Positions 1 to 6,200 of a stretch of DNA of 16,177 nucleotides are shown in pieces. The stretch is from CAZGVW01 sp964529265. GTDB lineage: Bacteria; Planctomycetota; Phycisphaerae; Phycisphaerales; UBA1924. The translations under genes and the position numbers were made by a program. Numbering within the stretch: position 1 is the first letter of the stretch; the number at the start of each line of letters is the position of its first letter. The notes beneath the pieces were generated by a model. That model was not told the origin of the DNA, made no database searches, and saw only the letters and a list, made by a program, of their open reading frames with translations. Location: positions 1-16,177 of the forward strand of contig CAZGVW010000105.1 in assembly GCA_964529265.1 (NCBI GenBank). Reading direction: 5' to 3'.

Positions 1-184
1 GCGACTGCTGGACGCCCTCGACGCGCCTCCGCCGACCGCGCTCTTCCGCGGCAGCGGCCCGCTCGCAGATGTCGGCGGGAACGTTCTTGAATACGACGGT
101 GGCGCCCCCAGGCTTCGACAACGTGATCGTTGCGCGTCCCGGCTGCGTCTGGCCGTTTCGACAGATTGGGCAGGTGAATGTCAT
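1..184 (-). CDS. YgiT-type zinc-finger protein, partial at window edge
   Basis: The frame opens at the ATG at 184-182, which overlaps the TGA of the DUF4258 gene (ATGA), and runs open to the window edge, so the 3' end is missing. The product starts MTFTCPICRNGQT and continues through TVVFKNVPADIC. That is the beginning of the YgiT/MqsA zinc-finger family: a CPxC knuckle (C5, C8), a beta-strand stretch, then a second knuckle. Members act as antitoxins or as putative regulators next to small toxins. The second knuckle looks incomplete: C40 is present, but the Cys expected about three residues later is Ala43, and the following residues are Arg- and Glu-rich instead of the usual CGE-x-Y. The gene may be frameshifted, degraded or divergent. 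The N-terminal family call is good; function as an antitoxin is inferred from the neighbour. Confidence 0.6.
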   Translation of the reverse strand, partial: MTFTCPICRNGQTQPGRATITLSKPGGATVVFKNVPADICERAAAAEERGRRRRVEGVQQS

Positions 185-459
185 CTTCTTTGCCGGAAGC
201 CCGGCTTCCATCGGGTCGGATCGGGCTCGTACACGGTGACCACCACGATTATACCGGGCGCCGGGAACGCCGCGACGACATGCAGTGCGCGTCGGTCAAC
301 GCGGCCGACCATGAGCCTTGTAGGACACGGGACGGAGTCGGGGTGCTCCTCGATCACTTCACCCGATTCAAGCACTTCCCGGACCTCTGCCTCTGAAACG
401 CCGCGCGCATACATCTGCGTCAGGGCGTGAGCGCTGAAGCGAATCCGAACATCTGCCAT
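181..459 (-). CDS. DUF4258 protein, putative toxin-like partner
   Basis: A 92-residue basic protein. It has an N-terminal RFSAHALTQMYARGVS stretch (His10 followed by a helix), an acidic middle (EVREVLESGEVIEEHPDS), and a C-terminal strand pair ending VVVTVYEPDPTRWKPGF. This is the layout of the DUF4258 family, which is commonly encoded beside YgiT-type zinc-finger or MqsA-like proteins and is suspected to contain RelE/HigB-like toxins. The start is set by a GGAGG five bases upstream of ATG 459. It lies 12 bp downstream of the beta-ureidopropionase gene, so it may share that transcript, and it overlaps the zinc-finger gene by 4 bp. Toxin activity is an inference from family and gene order; the sequence does not show catalytic residues I can name with certainty. 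Confidence 0.7.
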   Translation of the reverse strand: MADVRIRFSAHALTQMYARGVSEAEVREVLESGEVIEEHPDSVPCPTRLMVGRVDRRALHVVAAFPAPGIIVVVTVYEPDPTRWKPGFRQRR

Positions 460-471
460 GCCGCCTCCGCG

Positions 472-1341
472 TCAAACTCTAGCGATCTGCCGGTACGACT
501 CCGGCCTCCGGTCGCGGAAGAACTGCCAGGTGTTGCGGACTTCCTGGATCATGTCGAGGTCGAGGTCGGCGACGACGACGTGGTCCTTGTCGCGCGGGGC
601 CTCGGCGATGATCTTGCCGCGGGGGTCGCAGAAGTACGACTGGCCGTAGAACTCGCCGATCGACCACGGCGGCTCGACGCCGACGCGGTTGATGGCGCCG
701 ACGAAGTACTGGTTCGCCACGGCGTGGGCAGGCTGCTCCAGTTTCCAGAGGTATTCGCTCAGGCCCGCGACGGTGGCGGACGGGTTGAAGACGATCTCCG
801 CGCCGTTCAGGCCGAGTTCGCGCGCGCCCTCGGGGAAGTGGCGGTCGTAGCAGATGTAGACGCCGATCTTGCCGGCGCTCGTGTCGAAGACCGGATAGCC
901 GAGGTTGCCGGGTGTGAAGTAGAACTTCTCCCAGAATCCGGGCTTGCAGTGGGGGATGTGGTGCTTGCGGTACTTGCCGAGGTACGTCCCGCGCTCATCG
1001 ATCACGGCGGCGGTGTTGTAGTACAGCCCTGGAAGGTCAACTTCGTAGATCGGCGCCACGATGATGATCCCGAGGCGCTTCGCGAGGTCGCGCATGCGCT
1101 GCACGGTGGGGCCATCGGGGATCTTCTCCGCCGTCTCGTACCACTTCATTTCCTGCTCGGCGCAGAAATAGGGTGCGGAGAAGACCTCTTGAAGGCACAC
1201 GATCTGCGCGCCCTTCTGCGACGCCTGCTCGATCAGTGTCTCGTGTTTCGCGACCATCGCCTCCTTGATCTGCTCGAGAGGCGCGGTGGCGGGTGCGGCG
1301 AGGGAGGCCTGAATGAGCGCAGCGCGTGTGACTCGTGGCAT
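472..1341 (-). CDS. pydC: Beta-ureidopropionase (carbon-nitrogen hydrolase)
   Basis: A 289-residue nitrilase-superfamily amidohydrolase, full length for the family. The catalytic triad is visible: Glu52 in CLQEVF, Lys126 in KYRKHHIPH and Cys164 in VYICYDRHFPEGAREL. A second conserved Glu sits in GFWEKF (Glu138). The downstream stretch NGAEIVFNPSAT, followed by LSEYLW, INRVG, FYGQSYF and VADLDLD, follows the beta-ureidopropionase branch more closely than general nitrilases. The expected reaction is N-carbamoyl-beta-alanine to beta-alanine, CO2 and ammonia in the cytoplasm, the last step of reductive pyrimidine breakdown. It sits 42 bp downstream of mmsA, which would handle the malonate semialdehyde made from beta-alanine. 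The ATG at 1341 has no strong Shine-Dalgarno sequence. N-carbamoylputrescine amidase is the main alternative. Confidence 0.85.
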   Translation of the reverse strand: MPRVTRAALIQASLAAPATAPLEQIKEAMVAKHETLIEQASQKGAQIVCLQEVFSAPYFCAEQEMKWYETAEKIPDGPTVQRMRDLAKRLGIIIVAPIYEVDLPGLYYNTAAVIDERGTYLGKYRKHHIPHCKPGFWEKFYFTPGNLGYPVFDTSAGKIGVYICYDRHFPEGARELGLNGAEIVFNPSATVAGLSEYLWKLEQPAHAVANQYFVGAINRVGVEPPWSIGEFYGQSYFCDPRGKIIAEAPRDKDHVVVADLDLDMIQEVRNTWQFFRDRRPESYRQIARV

Positions 1342-1383
1342 GGTGTGGATCTGGCCGAGCGGCGAGAGAACTCGAGGAACGGA

Positions 1384-2886
1384 TCAGAGCCAGCGCGTCA
1401 CGGTCACGCGGGCCTTGGTGAAGAACCGCACGCCGTCCTCGCCGTTGGCGTGCAGATCGCCGAAGAACGATTGCTTCCAGCCCGCGAAGGGGAACGCGGC
1501 CATGGGCGCGGGCACGCCCACGTTCACGCCGAGCATTCCGGCCTGCACGTGCGTCTGGAAGCGCCGCGCATCGTGCCCGCTGCTCGTGAAGATGACGGAC
1601 ATGTTGCCGTACTTCGAGCGGTTCACGGCGGCGATGGCGGCATCGAGCGTGGGCTCGCGCATGATGGAGAGCACAGGGCCGAAGATCTCGTCTTCCGCGA
1701 TGGACATGCCGGGGCGGACGTTGTCGAAGATGGTGGGGCCGACGAACCAGCCCGTGTCCGGGCGTTGCGCGGCGCGACCATCGAGCACGAGTTTCGCGCC
1801 CTCGGCCTCGCCCGCCTCGATGTATTTCACGGTGCGGTCGCGGGCCTCGCAATCGACGAGCGGGCCCATTCCCACGCCCTTCTCCCCGCCGGGCGCCACG
1901 CGGATCTTCTTCGCCTCCTCGACCAGCCGCGGGACGAACCAGTCCGCCGAATCGCCCACGCACACCACGACCGAGCCCGCCAGACACCGCTGCCCCGCGT
2001 TGCCGAAGGCGGAGCCGAGAATGCCCTCGACCGCCGCGCCCTGGTTCGCATCCGGCATGAGGATCGTGTGGTTCTTCGCGCCGCACATGCACTGGGCGCG
2101 CTTGCCCGCCGCGGTGGCGGTCTTGTAGATGTGCTCACCGGCGCGGGTGGAGCCGACGAAGGACACGGCGCGCACCTCATCGTGCGTGATCAGGTGATCC
2201 ACAACTTTCGGCCCGCCGTGCACCACGTTGAGCACGCCCGGCGGCAGGCCGCACTCCTGCGCGATCTCCGCGGCCCGCAGCGCCGACACCGGGTCCTTCT
2301 CCGAGGGCTTCAGCACGAACGTGTTGCCGCAGGCGATGGCCATCGGCCACATCCAGAGCGGCACCATGACCGGGAAGTTGAAAGGCGTGATCCCCACGCA
2401 CACGCCGAGCGGCACGCGATCGACCGAAGAATCGATCCCCACGCCGCCCTGGTCCTCCGTGCGGCAGAAGGATGTCGAAACGGCGATCTGCGGCAGCGTC
2501 CGGCCCATGAGGAGGGCGGGCGCGCCGCATGCGAACTCCACGCAATCGATCCCGCGGCGGACGCTGCCGATGGCCTCCGCCTTGGTCTTGCCGTGCTCCT
2601 GCACGACGAGGTCCGCCAGTTCGTTCAGACGATCCTCCAGCGCGGCCTTGTAGCGGAAGAGGCGCTGCACCCGGTCGCCCACCGGCGTGGCGGCCCAGGC
2701 GGGGAACGCCTCCCGGGCGGCCTGAACGGCCTGCTCCGCCGCGGCGACGCCATCGAGGGGCGCCTGGGCGAAAGGGGCCTCGGTGGCGGGGTTGTGGTTG
2801 ATGCGGAGGGACGCCAAGCCGCCGGAGGGAGGGGGGGCGAGGCGGCGGCCGGCGATCAGATGCTCGACGACTGGCGTGCTGCTCAT
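1384..2886 (-). CDS. mmsA: CoA-acylating methylmalonate/malonate-semialdehyde dehydrogenase
   Basis: A 500-residue aldehyde dehydrogenase of the MmsA branch. Motifs in order are TPFNFP with oxyanion Asn170, the cofactor-binding KPSE (193-196), SFVGST (242-247), CGAKNH (268-273), the nucleophile Cys301 in FGNAGQRCLAG, and EIFGPVL (400-406). The general-base Glu of ordinary aldehyde dehydrogenases (LELGGK) is absent at the GAKNH site, as is normal in this CoA-dependent branch. The enzyme converts (methyl)malonate semialdehyde with NAD+ and CoA to propionyl- or acetyl-CoA and CO2. The gene is followed on the same strand by beta-ureidopropionase, which suggests that here it serves beta-alanine/pyrimidine catabolism; valine or inositol breakdown are other known roles. 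The ATG at 2886 is preceded by a GGGAG about nine bases upstream. Confidence 0.93.
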   Translation of the reverse strand: MSSTPVVEHLIAGRRLAPPPSGGLASLRINHNPATEAPFAQAPLDGVAAAEQAVQAAREAFPAWAATPVGDRVQRLFRYKAALEDRLNELADLVVQEHGKTKAEAIGSVRRGIDCVEFACGAPALLMGRTLPQIAVSTSFCRTEDQGGVGIDSSVDRVPLGVCVGITPFNFPVMVPLWMWPMAIACGNTFVLKPSEKDPVSALRAAEIAQECGLPPGVLNVVHGGPKVVDHLITHDEVRAVSFVGSTRAGEHIYKTATAAGKRAQCMCGAKNHTILMPDANQGAAVEGILGSAFGNAGQRCLAGSVVVCVGDSADWFVPRLVEEAKKIRVAPGGEKGVGMGPLVDCEARDRTVKYIEAGEAEGAKLVLDGRAAQRPDTGWFVGPTIFDNVRPGMSIAEDEIFGPVLSIMREPTLDAAIAAVNRSKYGNMSVIFTSSGHDARRFQTHVQAGMLGVNVGVPAPMAAFPFAGWKQSFFGDLHANGEDGVRFFTKARVTVTRWL

Positions 2887-2915
2887 GGGCGCGATCTCCC
2901 GGAGGGGTGCGCAGG

Positions 2916-2921
2916 ATCATA
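2916..2921 (-). promoter_or_regulatory. Possible -10 element for mmsA
   Basis: On the minus strand the sequence reads TATGAT, one mismatch from the sigma70-type -10 consensus, about 30 bases upstream of the mmsA start in the 90-bp divergent spacer. No recognisable -35 hexamer lies at 16-18 bp, so support is weak. Confidence 0.25.
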
Positions 2922-2976
2922 CAGTCCCGAGGTAGAGCCCCGGCGACGTTGGCGGGAGGGGCGCAGGAGCCAACCG

Positions 2977-3519
2977 TTGCGAATCCCAGTCCGGTCACTG
3001 CTGAAGAGCGCGCTCCGCGTCACGGCGGCCGTCGTTGTCGTGGCGGGCGTGGCTTACGCGATGTTGCTCATCTTCAGCGTCAAGGACTACAAGCGGCGGC
3101 CCACGCCCGAGGTTCTCGATCGTTTCTGTGAAGAGATGATCCGGTACTGCTCGCTCAGCGTGCAGACCGAGGTCCGCGCGGTGCTGGCGGATGAAGATGG
3201 AGAACCCACGTGGAGTGCGGTTGTGGAGCGCCTCAGCCGGCTGGATCAGGCGAGCGAGTTGATGTGCCCCAACTGCGAAGTCAAGTACGCGCTGTGCCCC
3301 GACTTCTCCAAGTGGGTGGCGACGCTGGAGTCGGAAGAGGCGACTTCAGAGTCTGAGTGCCTGATCGTGTGCCCGTGTCTGCACCAGGCAGATGAGGCGC
3401 AGAGTGCAAAGCACGTTGCATGGCTGCAGGGGGGCCCCCCGAGCCTGACGCTTCCGGGGGGAACCGCGATTCGGGTGCTTCCGGAGGAAGTGCCCGAGTG
3501 GGCGAGGAGCGATCCCTAG
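2977..3519 (+). CDS. Small membrane-anchored protein of unknown function
   Basis: I do not recognise this 180-residue protein. The start is best placed at TTG 2977, because AGGAG lies seven bases upstream; the first in-frame ATG (3061) would fall inside the membrane segment. Residues about 16-35 (VTAAVVVVAGVAYAMLLIFS) form one hydrophobic segment after a short basic N-terminus, so the rest is probably outside the membrane. The soluble part has eight cysteines, including MCPNCEVKYALC and the cluster CLIVCPC. That could bind metal or form disulfides, but the spacing matches no family I know. The gene is divergent from mmsA across 90 bp and converges on the rhodanese gene with 7 bp between the stop codons. 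The reading frame stays open far upstream, antisense to mmsA and pydC; that part is a coding shadow. Confidence 0.65.
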   Translation: MRIPVRSLLKSALRVTAAVVVVAGVAYAMLLIFSVKDYKRRPTPEVLDRFCEEMIRYCSLSVQTEVRAVLADEDGEPTWSAVVERLSRLDQASELMCPNCEVKYALCPDFSKWVATLESEEATSESECLIVCPCLHQADEAQSAKHVAWLQGGPPSLTLPGGTAIRVLPEEVPEWARSDP

Positions 3520-3526
3520 TCTTGGC

Positions 3527-3910
3527 CTAGTACCGCGGCACAGCCGGATCGATGTCCACGGACCACAGATCGATCCCGCCCGCGAGGGAGCGCACGTCCT
3601 CGAAACCCTGCTGGCGGAGGAAAGCCGCGGCGCGGAGGGAGCGGTGGCCGTGATGGCAGTGGATGACGATCGTGCGGTCCTGGTGCTCGCGCAGATCGTC
3701 GAGCATCGCGGCGAGATCGCCCATTGGCGCCAGGACGCTGGGCTCGATGCGGCAGATGGCGTGTTCGTCGGCGGTGCGGCAATCGAGCAGGAGCACATCG
3801 GACGATGGATCGTGCAGCATGCCCTTGAGTTCGCGCGGCGTGATCTCCCAGTTGTCGTTGAAGGGGTAGTTGAGGGGCAGGCCGCGGTGATCGAGGCGCA
3901 ACGTGGTCAC
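3527..3910 (-). CDS. Rhodanese-like domain protein
   Basis: A 127-residue single-domain rhodanese. After about 20 residues it shows WEITPRELKGML, then LLLDCRTADEH (CDC25-like box, residues 41-50), then the active-site loop C85-H-H-G-H-R-S91 in VIHCHHGHRS, and the closing FEDVRSLAGGIDLW. Cys85 would carry the persulfide, so sulfurtransferase activity is plausible; the acceptor is unknown. Its length matches stand-alone GlpE/PspE-type proteins. No signal peptide is visible, so a cytoplasmic location is likely. The start ATG at 3910 overlaps the stop of the upstream lipoprotein gene by four bases, implying translational coupling. Confidence 0.9.
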   Translation of the reverse strand: MTTLRLDHRGLPLNYPFNDNWEITPRELKGMLHDPSSDVLLLDCRTADEHAICRIEPSVLAPMGDLAAMLDDLREHQDRTIVIHCHHGHRSLRAAAFLRQQGFEDVRSLAGGIDLWSVDIDPAVPRY

Positions 3911-4485
3911 GGGGCCTGCTCCGGGGGCGGGGCCTGTTCCGGGGGCGGGGGCGGGGCGGCGTACATGTCCATGGTTTCGGGCTCGCCCTGCGGTGGGACG
4001 GCGTCGTCGCCGGGTGCGCGATCGCGCCAGTCGAGCGGGCGGCCGTCCTCATCGTTCCAGGTGAAGGCCCAGCCGCGGAAGGGGAGGGTGACGAGTTCGC
4101 CGGAGGCCCAGAAGGGCGCGGCGAGGACTTCCCACCCGCGCACGCCGGTGTCGTAGGCGGAGAGCTCGACGGCGGTCGCGGCGGTGGGGTGCAGGCCGGA
4201 GGCGCGGGCGGTGCGGGGCTCGTAGCGAGGTGCGGGAGATGGGCCGGGCCACAGGTCGAGGGAATCGATGGGGACGACAACGACTTCGACCGGCCATTCC
4301 TCGCGTGAGACGCTGGTGACTGAGGGCTGGTCGCTCAGGGGGGCGGGGGGCGGCGCGGATTCGGGGGCGAGGGCTTCGAGGGCGATGCGATCGCCGAGCG
4401 TGAGGGGATGCTCGCGCTGGGCGCAGCCCGCGGCGAGCGTGAGCGCGACGGCGCCGGTCATCGCGATGATCTCTCTGGTGCGCAT
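3907..4485 (-). CDS. Proline-rich lipoprotein, hypothetical
   Basis: A 192-residue protein with a lipoprotein signal: basic MRTRE, a hydrophobic stretch, and LAAGC with the acylated Cys at position 21. The mature part is Pro- and Glu-rich with no domain I recognise. A conserved-looking core lies at about 115-155 (VRGWEVLAAPFWASGELVTL, then PFRGWAFTWND). The last 20 or so residues carry the repeat PPPEQAP twice, encoded by near-identical DNA at about 3907-3955. The stop overlaps the rhodanese start (ATGA). Upstream is a 133-bp spacer containing a G-run tract, then mlaE. The product is presumably anchored in a membrane facing the periplasm; its role is unknown. Confidence 0.75.
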   Translation of the reverse strand: MRTREIIAMTGAVALTLAAGCAQREHPLTLGDRIALEALAPESAPPPAPLSDQPSVTSVSREEWPVEVVVVPIDSLDLWPGPSPAPRYEPRTARASGLHPTAATAVELSAYDTGVRGWEVLAAPFWASGELVTLPFRGWAFTWNDEDGRPLDWRDRAPGDDAVPPQGEPETMDMYAAPPPPPEQAPPPEQAP

Positions 4486-4568
4486 GCGGGTCCCTCTGGA
4501 GGTGGAATCGGGCGGGCGGCCGTTCGGGCAATTGTGACCGCGCGCGGCGGCGGGGGCAAGGCGGCGGT

Positions 4569-4618
4569 GGGGGGAGGGGAGCAGGGGGGCAGGGGGCGGG
4601 GGGCGGGGGGCGGGGGGG
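4569..4618 (+). repeat. G-run tract just downstream of mlaE
   Basis: The plus strand has seven G runs of four to seven bases in about 50 bp, separated by one to three bases, ending directly at the mlaE stop codon (4619-4621). This satisfies the usual pattern for a G-quadruplex. The remainder of the mlaE-lipoprotein spacer (4486-4568) shows no clear promoter. Confidence 0.8.
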
Positions 4619-5434
4619 TCAGAGGACGCTGCGGAACTCGCCGCCCATGCGGATGGAATCGAGGTCGTTCAGCGCTTTGGCGAGCACGAGGTTGAGGACG
4701 ATGATCGCGAGGAAACTGGTGACGAAGGCCTCGGTGGTGGCGCGGCCGACGCCCATGGCGCCGGGGCGGCAGTAGAAGCCCTTGTAGCAGGCGATGAGGC
4801 CGATCGCGAGGCCGAAGAAGACGGACTTGACGAGGCCGTTGACCACATCGAACCAGTTGAGGAACGATTGCGTGAACTCCCAGTACTGCGCGGGGTTGGC
4901 GTCGTAGATGCGCGTGCTCACGAACCAGCCGCCGAAGATGCCGAAGGCGTTGGAGACGACGGTGAGGAAGGGGATCATGATCACGCACGCGAAGACGCGC
5001 GGCGCGACGAGCACGCGGATGGGGTCGGCGGCCATGACGCGCATGGCGTCGAGTTGCTCGGTGACTTTCATCGTGCCGAGTTCCGCGGCGAGAGCGCAGC
5101 CGACGCGGCCCGCGAGCATCACCGCGGCGAGCACGGGGCCGATCTGCTTCACGATGGAGAGGTTGATGACGCCGCCCAGGCGGTTCTCCTGGCCGATGGA
5201 GGCGAAGCCGGAATAACTCTCGAGCGCGAGCACGGCGCCGATGAACGCGCCGGTGAGGATGAGCACGGGGACGGACGTCGTGCCGATGCGGTAGAGCAGG
5301 GGGGCGACGCGCCACCAGCGGGCCCACGAGGAGGCGCCGAAGACGAACGCGGAGGCCGTGGCGCTCGCGAAGCGCCAGAACGCGCCGAAATCGACGAGGA
5401 TGCGGGCGACGAGGTGTCCGAATCGGCGCATCAT
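4619..5434 (-). CDS. mlaE: MlaE-family ABC transporter permease
   Basis: A 271-residue integral membrane protein of the MlaE/YrbE family, the permease of ABC systems that move phospholipids (or, in relatives, sterols) across the envelope. The diagnostic block is intact: GRVGCALAAELGTMKVTEQL at about 109-128, followed by DAMRV, then DP and the PRVFACVIMIPFLT segment. The other membrane segments are hydrophobic and in the usual places, and the length is normal. No ATPase (MlaF) or MCE-domain protein (MlaD) lies beside it, although these normally accompany mlaE, so they must be elsewhere or outside this window. Two ATGs occur in tandem at the start; the distal one (5434) overlaps a TGA of a short upstream frame. 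A GGAG lies about 13 bases upstream. Confidence 0.92.
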   Translation of the reverse strand: MMRRFGHLVARILVDFGAFWRFASATASAFVFGASSWARWWRVAPLLYRIGTTSVPVLILTGAFIGAVLALESYSGFASIGQENRLGGVINLSIVKQIGPVLAAVMLAGRVGCALAAELGTMKVTEQLDAMRVMAADPIRVLVAPRVFACVIMIPFLTVVSNAFGIFGGWFVSTRIYDANPAQYWEFTQSFLNWFDVVNGLVKSVFFGLAIGLIACYKGFYCRPGAMGVGRATTEAFVTSFLAIIVLNLVLAKALNDLDSIRMGGEFRSVL

Positions 5435-5455
5435 GCGGTGTGCGGCCTCTCCATG

Positions 5456-5525
5456 CCCCCCCGGAACCCCCGGAACCCCCGGAAGCCCCGGAACCCCCTA
5501 ACACGCCCGCGGAGCCCCCGGAATC
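5456..5525 (-). repeat. 9-bp GC-rich tandem repeat upstream of mlaE
   Basis: Four tandem units of CCCCCGGAA (plus-strand reading, period 9, 5456-5498, one unit with a G change) are followed by another copy at 5515-5523. On the minus strand, which is the mlaE mRNA sense, it reads GGGGGTTCC repeats, giving runs of four to seven Gs about 15-80 bases upstream of the mlaE start. A leader G-quadruplex is possible. Confidence 0.85.
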
Positions 5526-5540
5526 GACACGCGCCGGTGC

Positions 5541-6089
5541 TCACGATCCGCGCATCGCGGCGATGATCGCCCGGCAGAAGGCCGGCAGGTCGTCCGGCCG
5601 GCGGGATGTGATCTGATTTCGGTCCACGACGACTTCGCGATCCACCCATTCGGCGCCGGCGTTCACCAGATCGTCCTTGATCCCGGGCGTGCTGGTGACT
5701 GTGAAGCCGCGGACGATGCCCGCGCTGATCGGAATCCAGCCGCCGTGGCAGATGTGGGCGACCGGCTTGCCCGCCTCGTGCATGGCGCGGGTGATCTTCA
5801 GCACATCGGCGTCGCGGCGGAGGCGATCGGGCATGAAGCCGCCGGGGACGACCAGCGCATCGAACGCGGCGGGATCGATCTCCTTCACGTGCGCATCCGA
5901 CCGGATGGGGTATCCATTCTTGCCGGTGTAGACGGTTCCGCGCTCATCGGGACCGGCGAGGACCACTTCCGCGCCCTCTTCCTTGAGGCGGTAGCGCGGA
6001 TAGAGCAGTTCGAGATCCTCATAGATGTCGCCCGCGAAGATCAGCACGCGCTTGCCGCGGAGCAGGCGGGGCAGGTCGTTGTCGCTCAT
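5541..6089 (-). CDS. DJ-1/PfpI family protein
   Basis: A 182-residue class I glutamine-amidotransferase-like protein. It shows GKRVLIFAGDIYEDLELLYP with Glu24, the first active-site position, the strand-turn ALVVPGGFMPDRLR, and the nucleophile elbow HICHGGW with Cys114 and His115. The C-terminal TSRRPDDLPAFCRAI is also typical of PfpI-type members. Such proteins are reported as cysteine peptidases, chaperones or glyoxalase/deglycase-type stress proteins; which applies here cannot be told from sequence. The start at 6089 (MSDNDLP) is chosen because similarity begins there; the frame extends upstream to 6179 but would run back through the terminator. No Shine-Dalgarno is visible, and a -10-like TATCCT lies only six bases upstream, so the mRNA may be leaderless. 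Confidence 0.9.
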   Translation of the reverse strand: MSDNDLPRLLRGKRVLIFAGDIYEDLELLYPRYRLKEEGAEVVLAGPDERGTVYTGKNGYPIRSDAHVKEIDPAAFDALVVPGGFMPDRLRRDADVLKITRAMHEAGKPVAHICHGGWIPISAGIVRGFTVTSTPGIKDDLVNAGAEWVDREVVVDRNQITSRRPDDLPAFCRAIIAAMRGS

Positions 6090-6095
6090 GGGCAC

Positions 6096-6101
6096 AGGAT
6101 A
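6096..6101 (-). promoter_or_regulatory. Possible -10 element giving a leaderless pfpI mRNA
   Basis: TATCCT on the minus strand ends six bases before the ATG of the DJ-1/PfpI gene, which would put transcription start at or near the start codon. It lies just after the terminator of the upstream gene, where a new promoter is expected. No convincing -35 is present. Confidence 0.3.
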
Positions 6102-6143
6102 ATCCCGCGTGGCGATGCGTGAGGCGCCCGGCGGCGAGCGCAG

Positions 6144-6176
6144 AAAAACGCCCGCGGGCCAAAGGCGCCGCGGGCG
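6144..6176 (-). terminator. Intrinsic terminator of the OmpA-family gene
   Basis: On the minus strand a 9-bp perfect stem (CGCCCGCGG with CCGCGGGCG) is extended by an inner GCC/GGC pair around a TTT loop with one bulged base, and is followed immediately by TTTTT. It lies 24 bp after the stop codon at 6201. Stem, loop and U-tract fit a rho-independent terminator. Confidence 0.9.
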
Positions 6177-6200
6177 CAACGGGTGGTCAGATCAGCGCGA

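Noticed and set aside
427..2976. Very long plus-strand open frame (antisense to pydC and mmsA) continuous with the gene ending at 3519
   Set aside because: It is antisense to two clear enzymes, reads as Arg/Ala/Asp/His-rich shadow sequence with no family features, and stays open only because GC-rich DNA lacks stop codons.
3500..3540. Bidirectional terminator between the convergent genes
   Set aside because: Only a 4-bp CTAG inverted repeat is present with no T-tract; the stop codons are just 7 bp apart.
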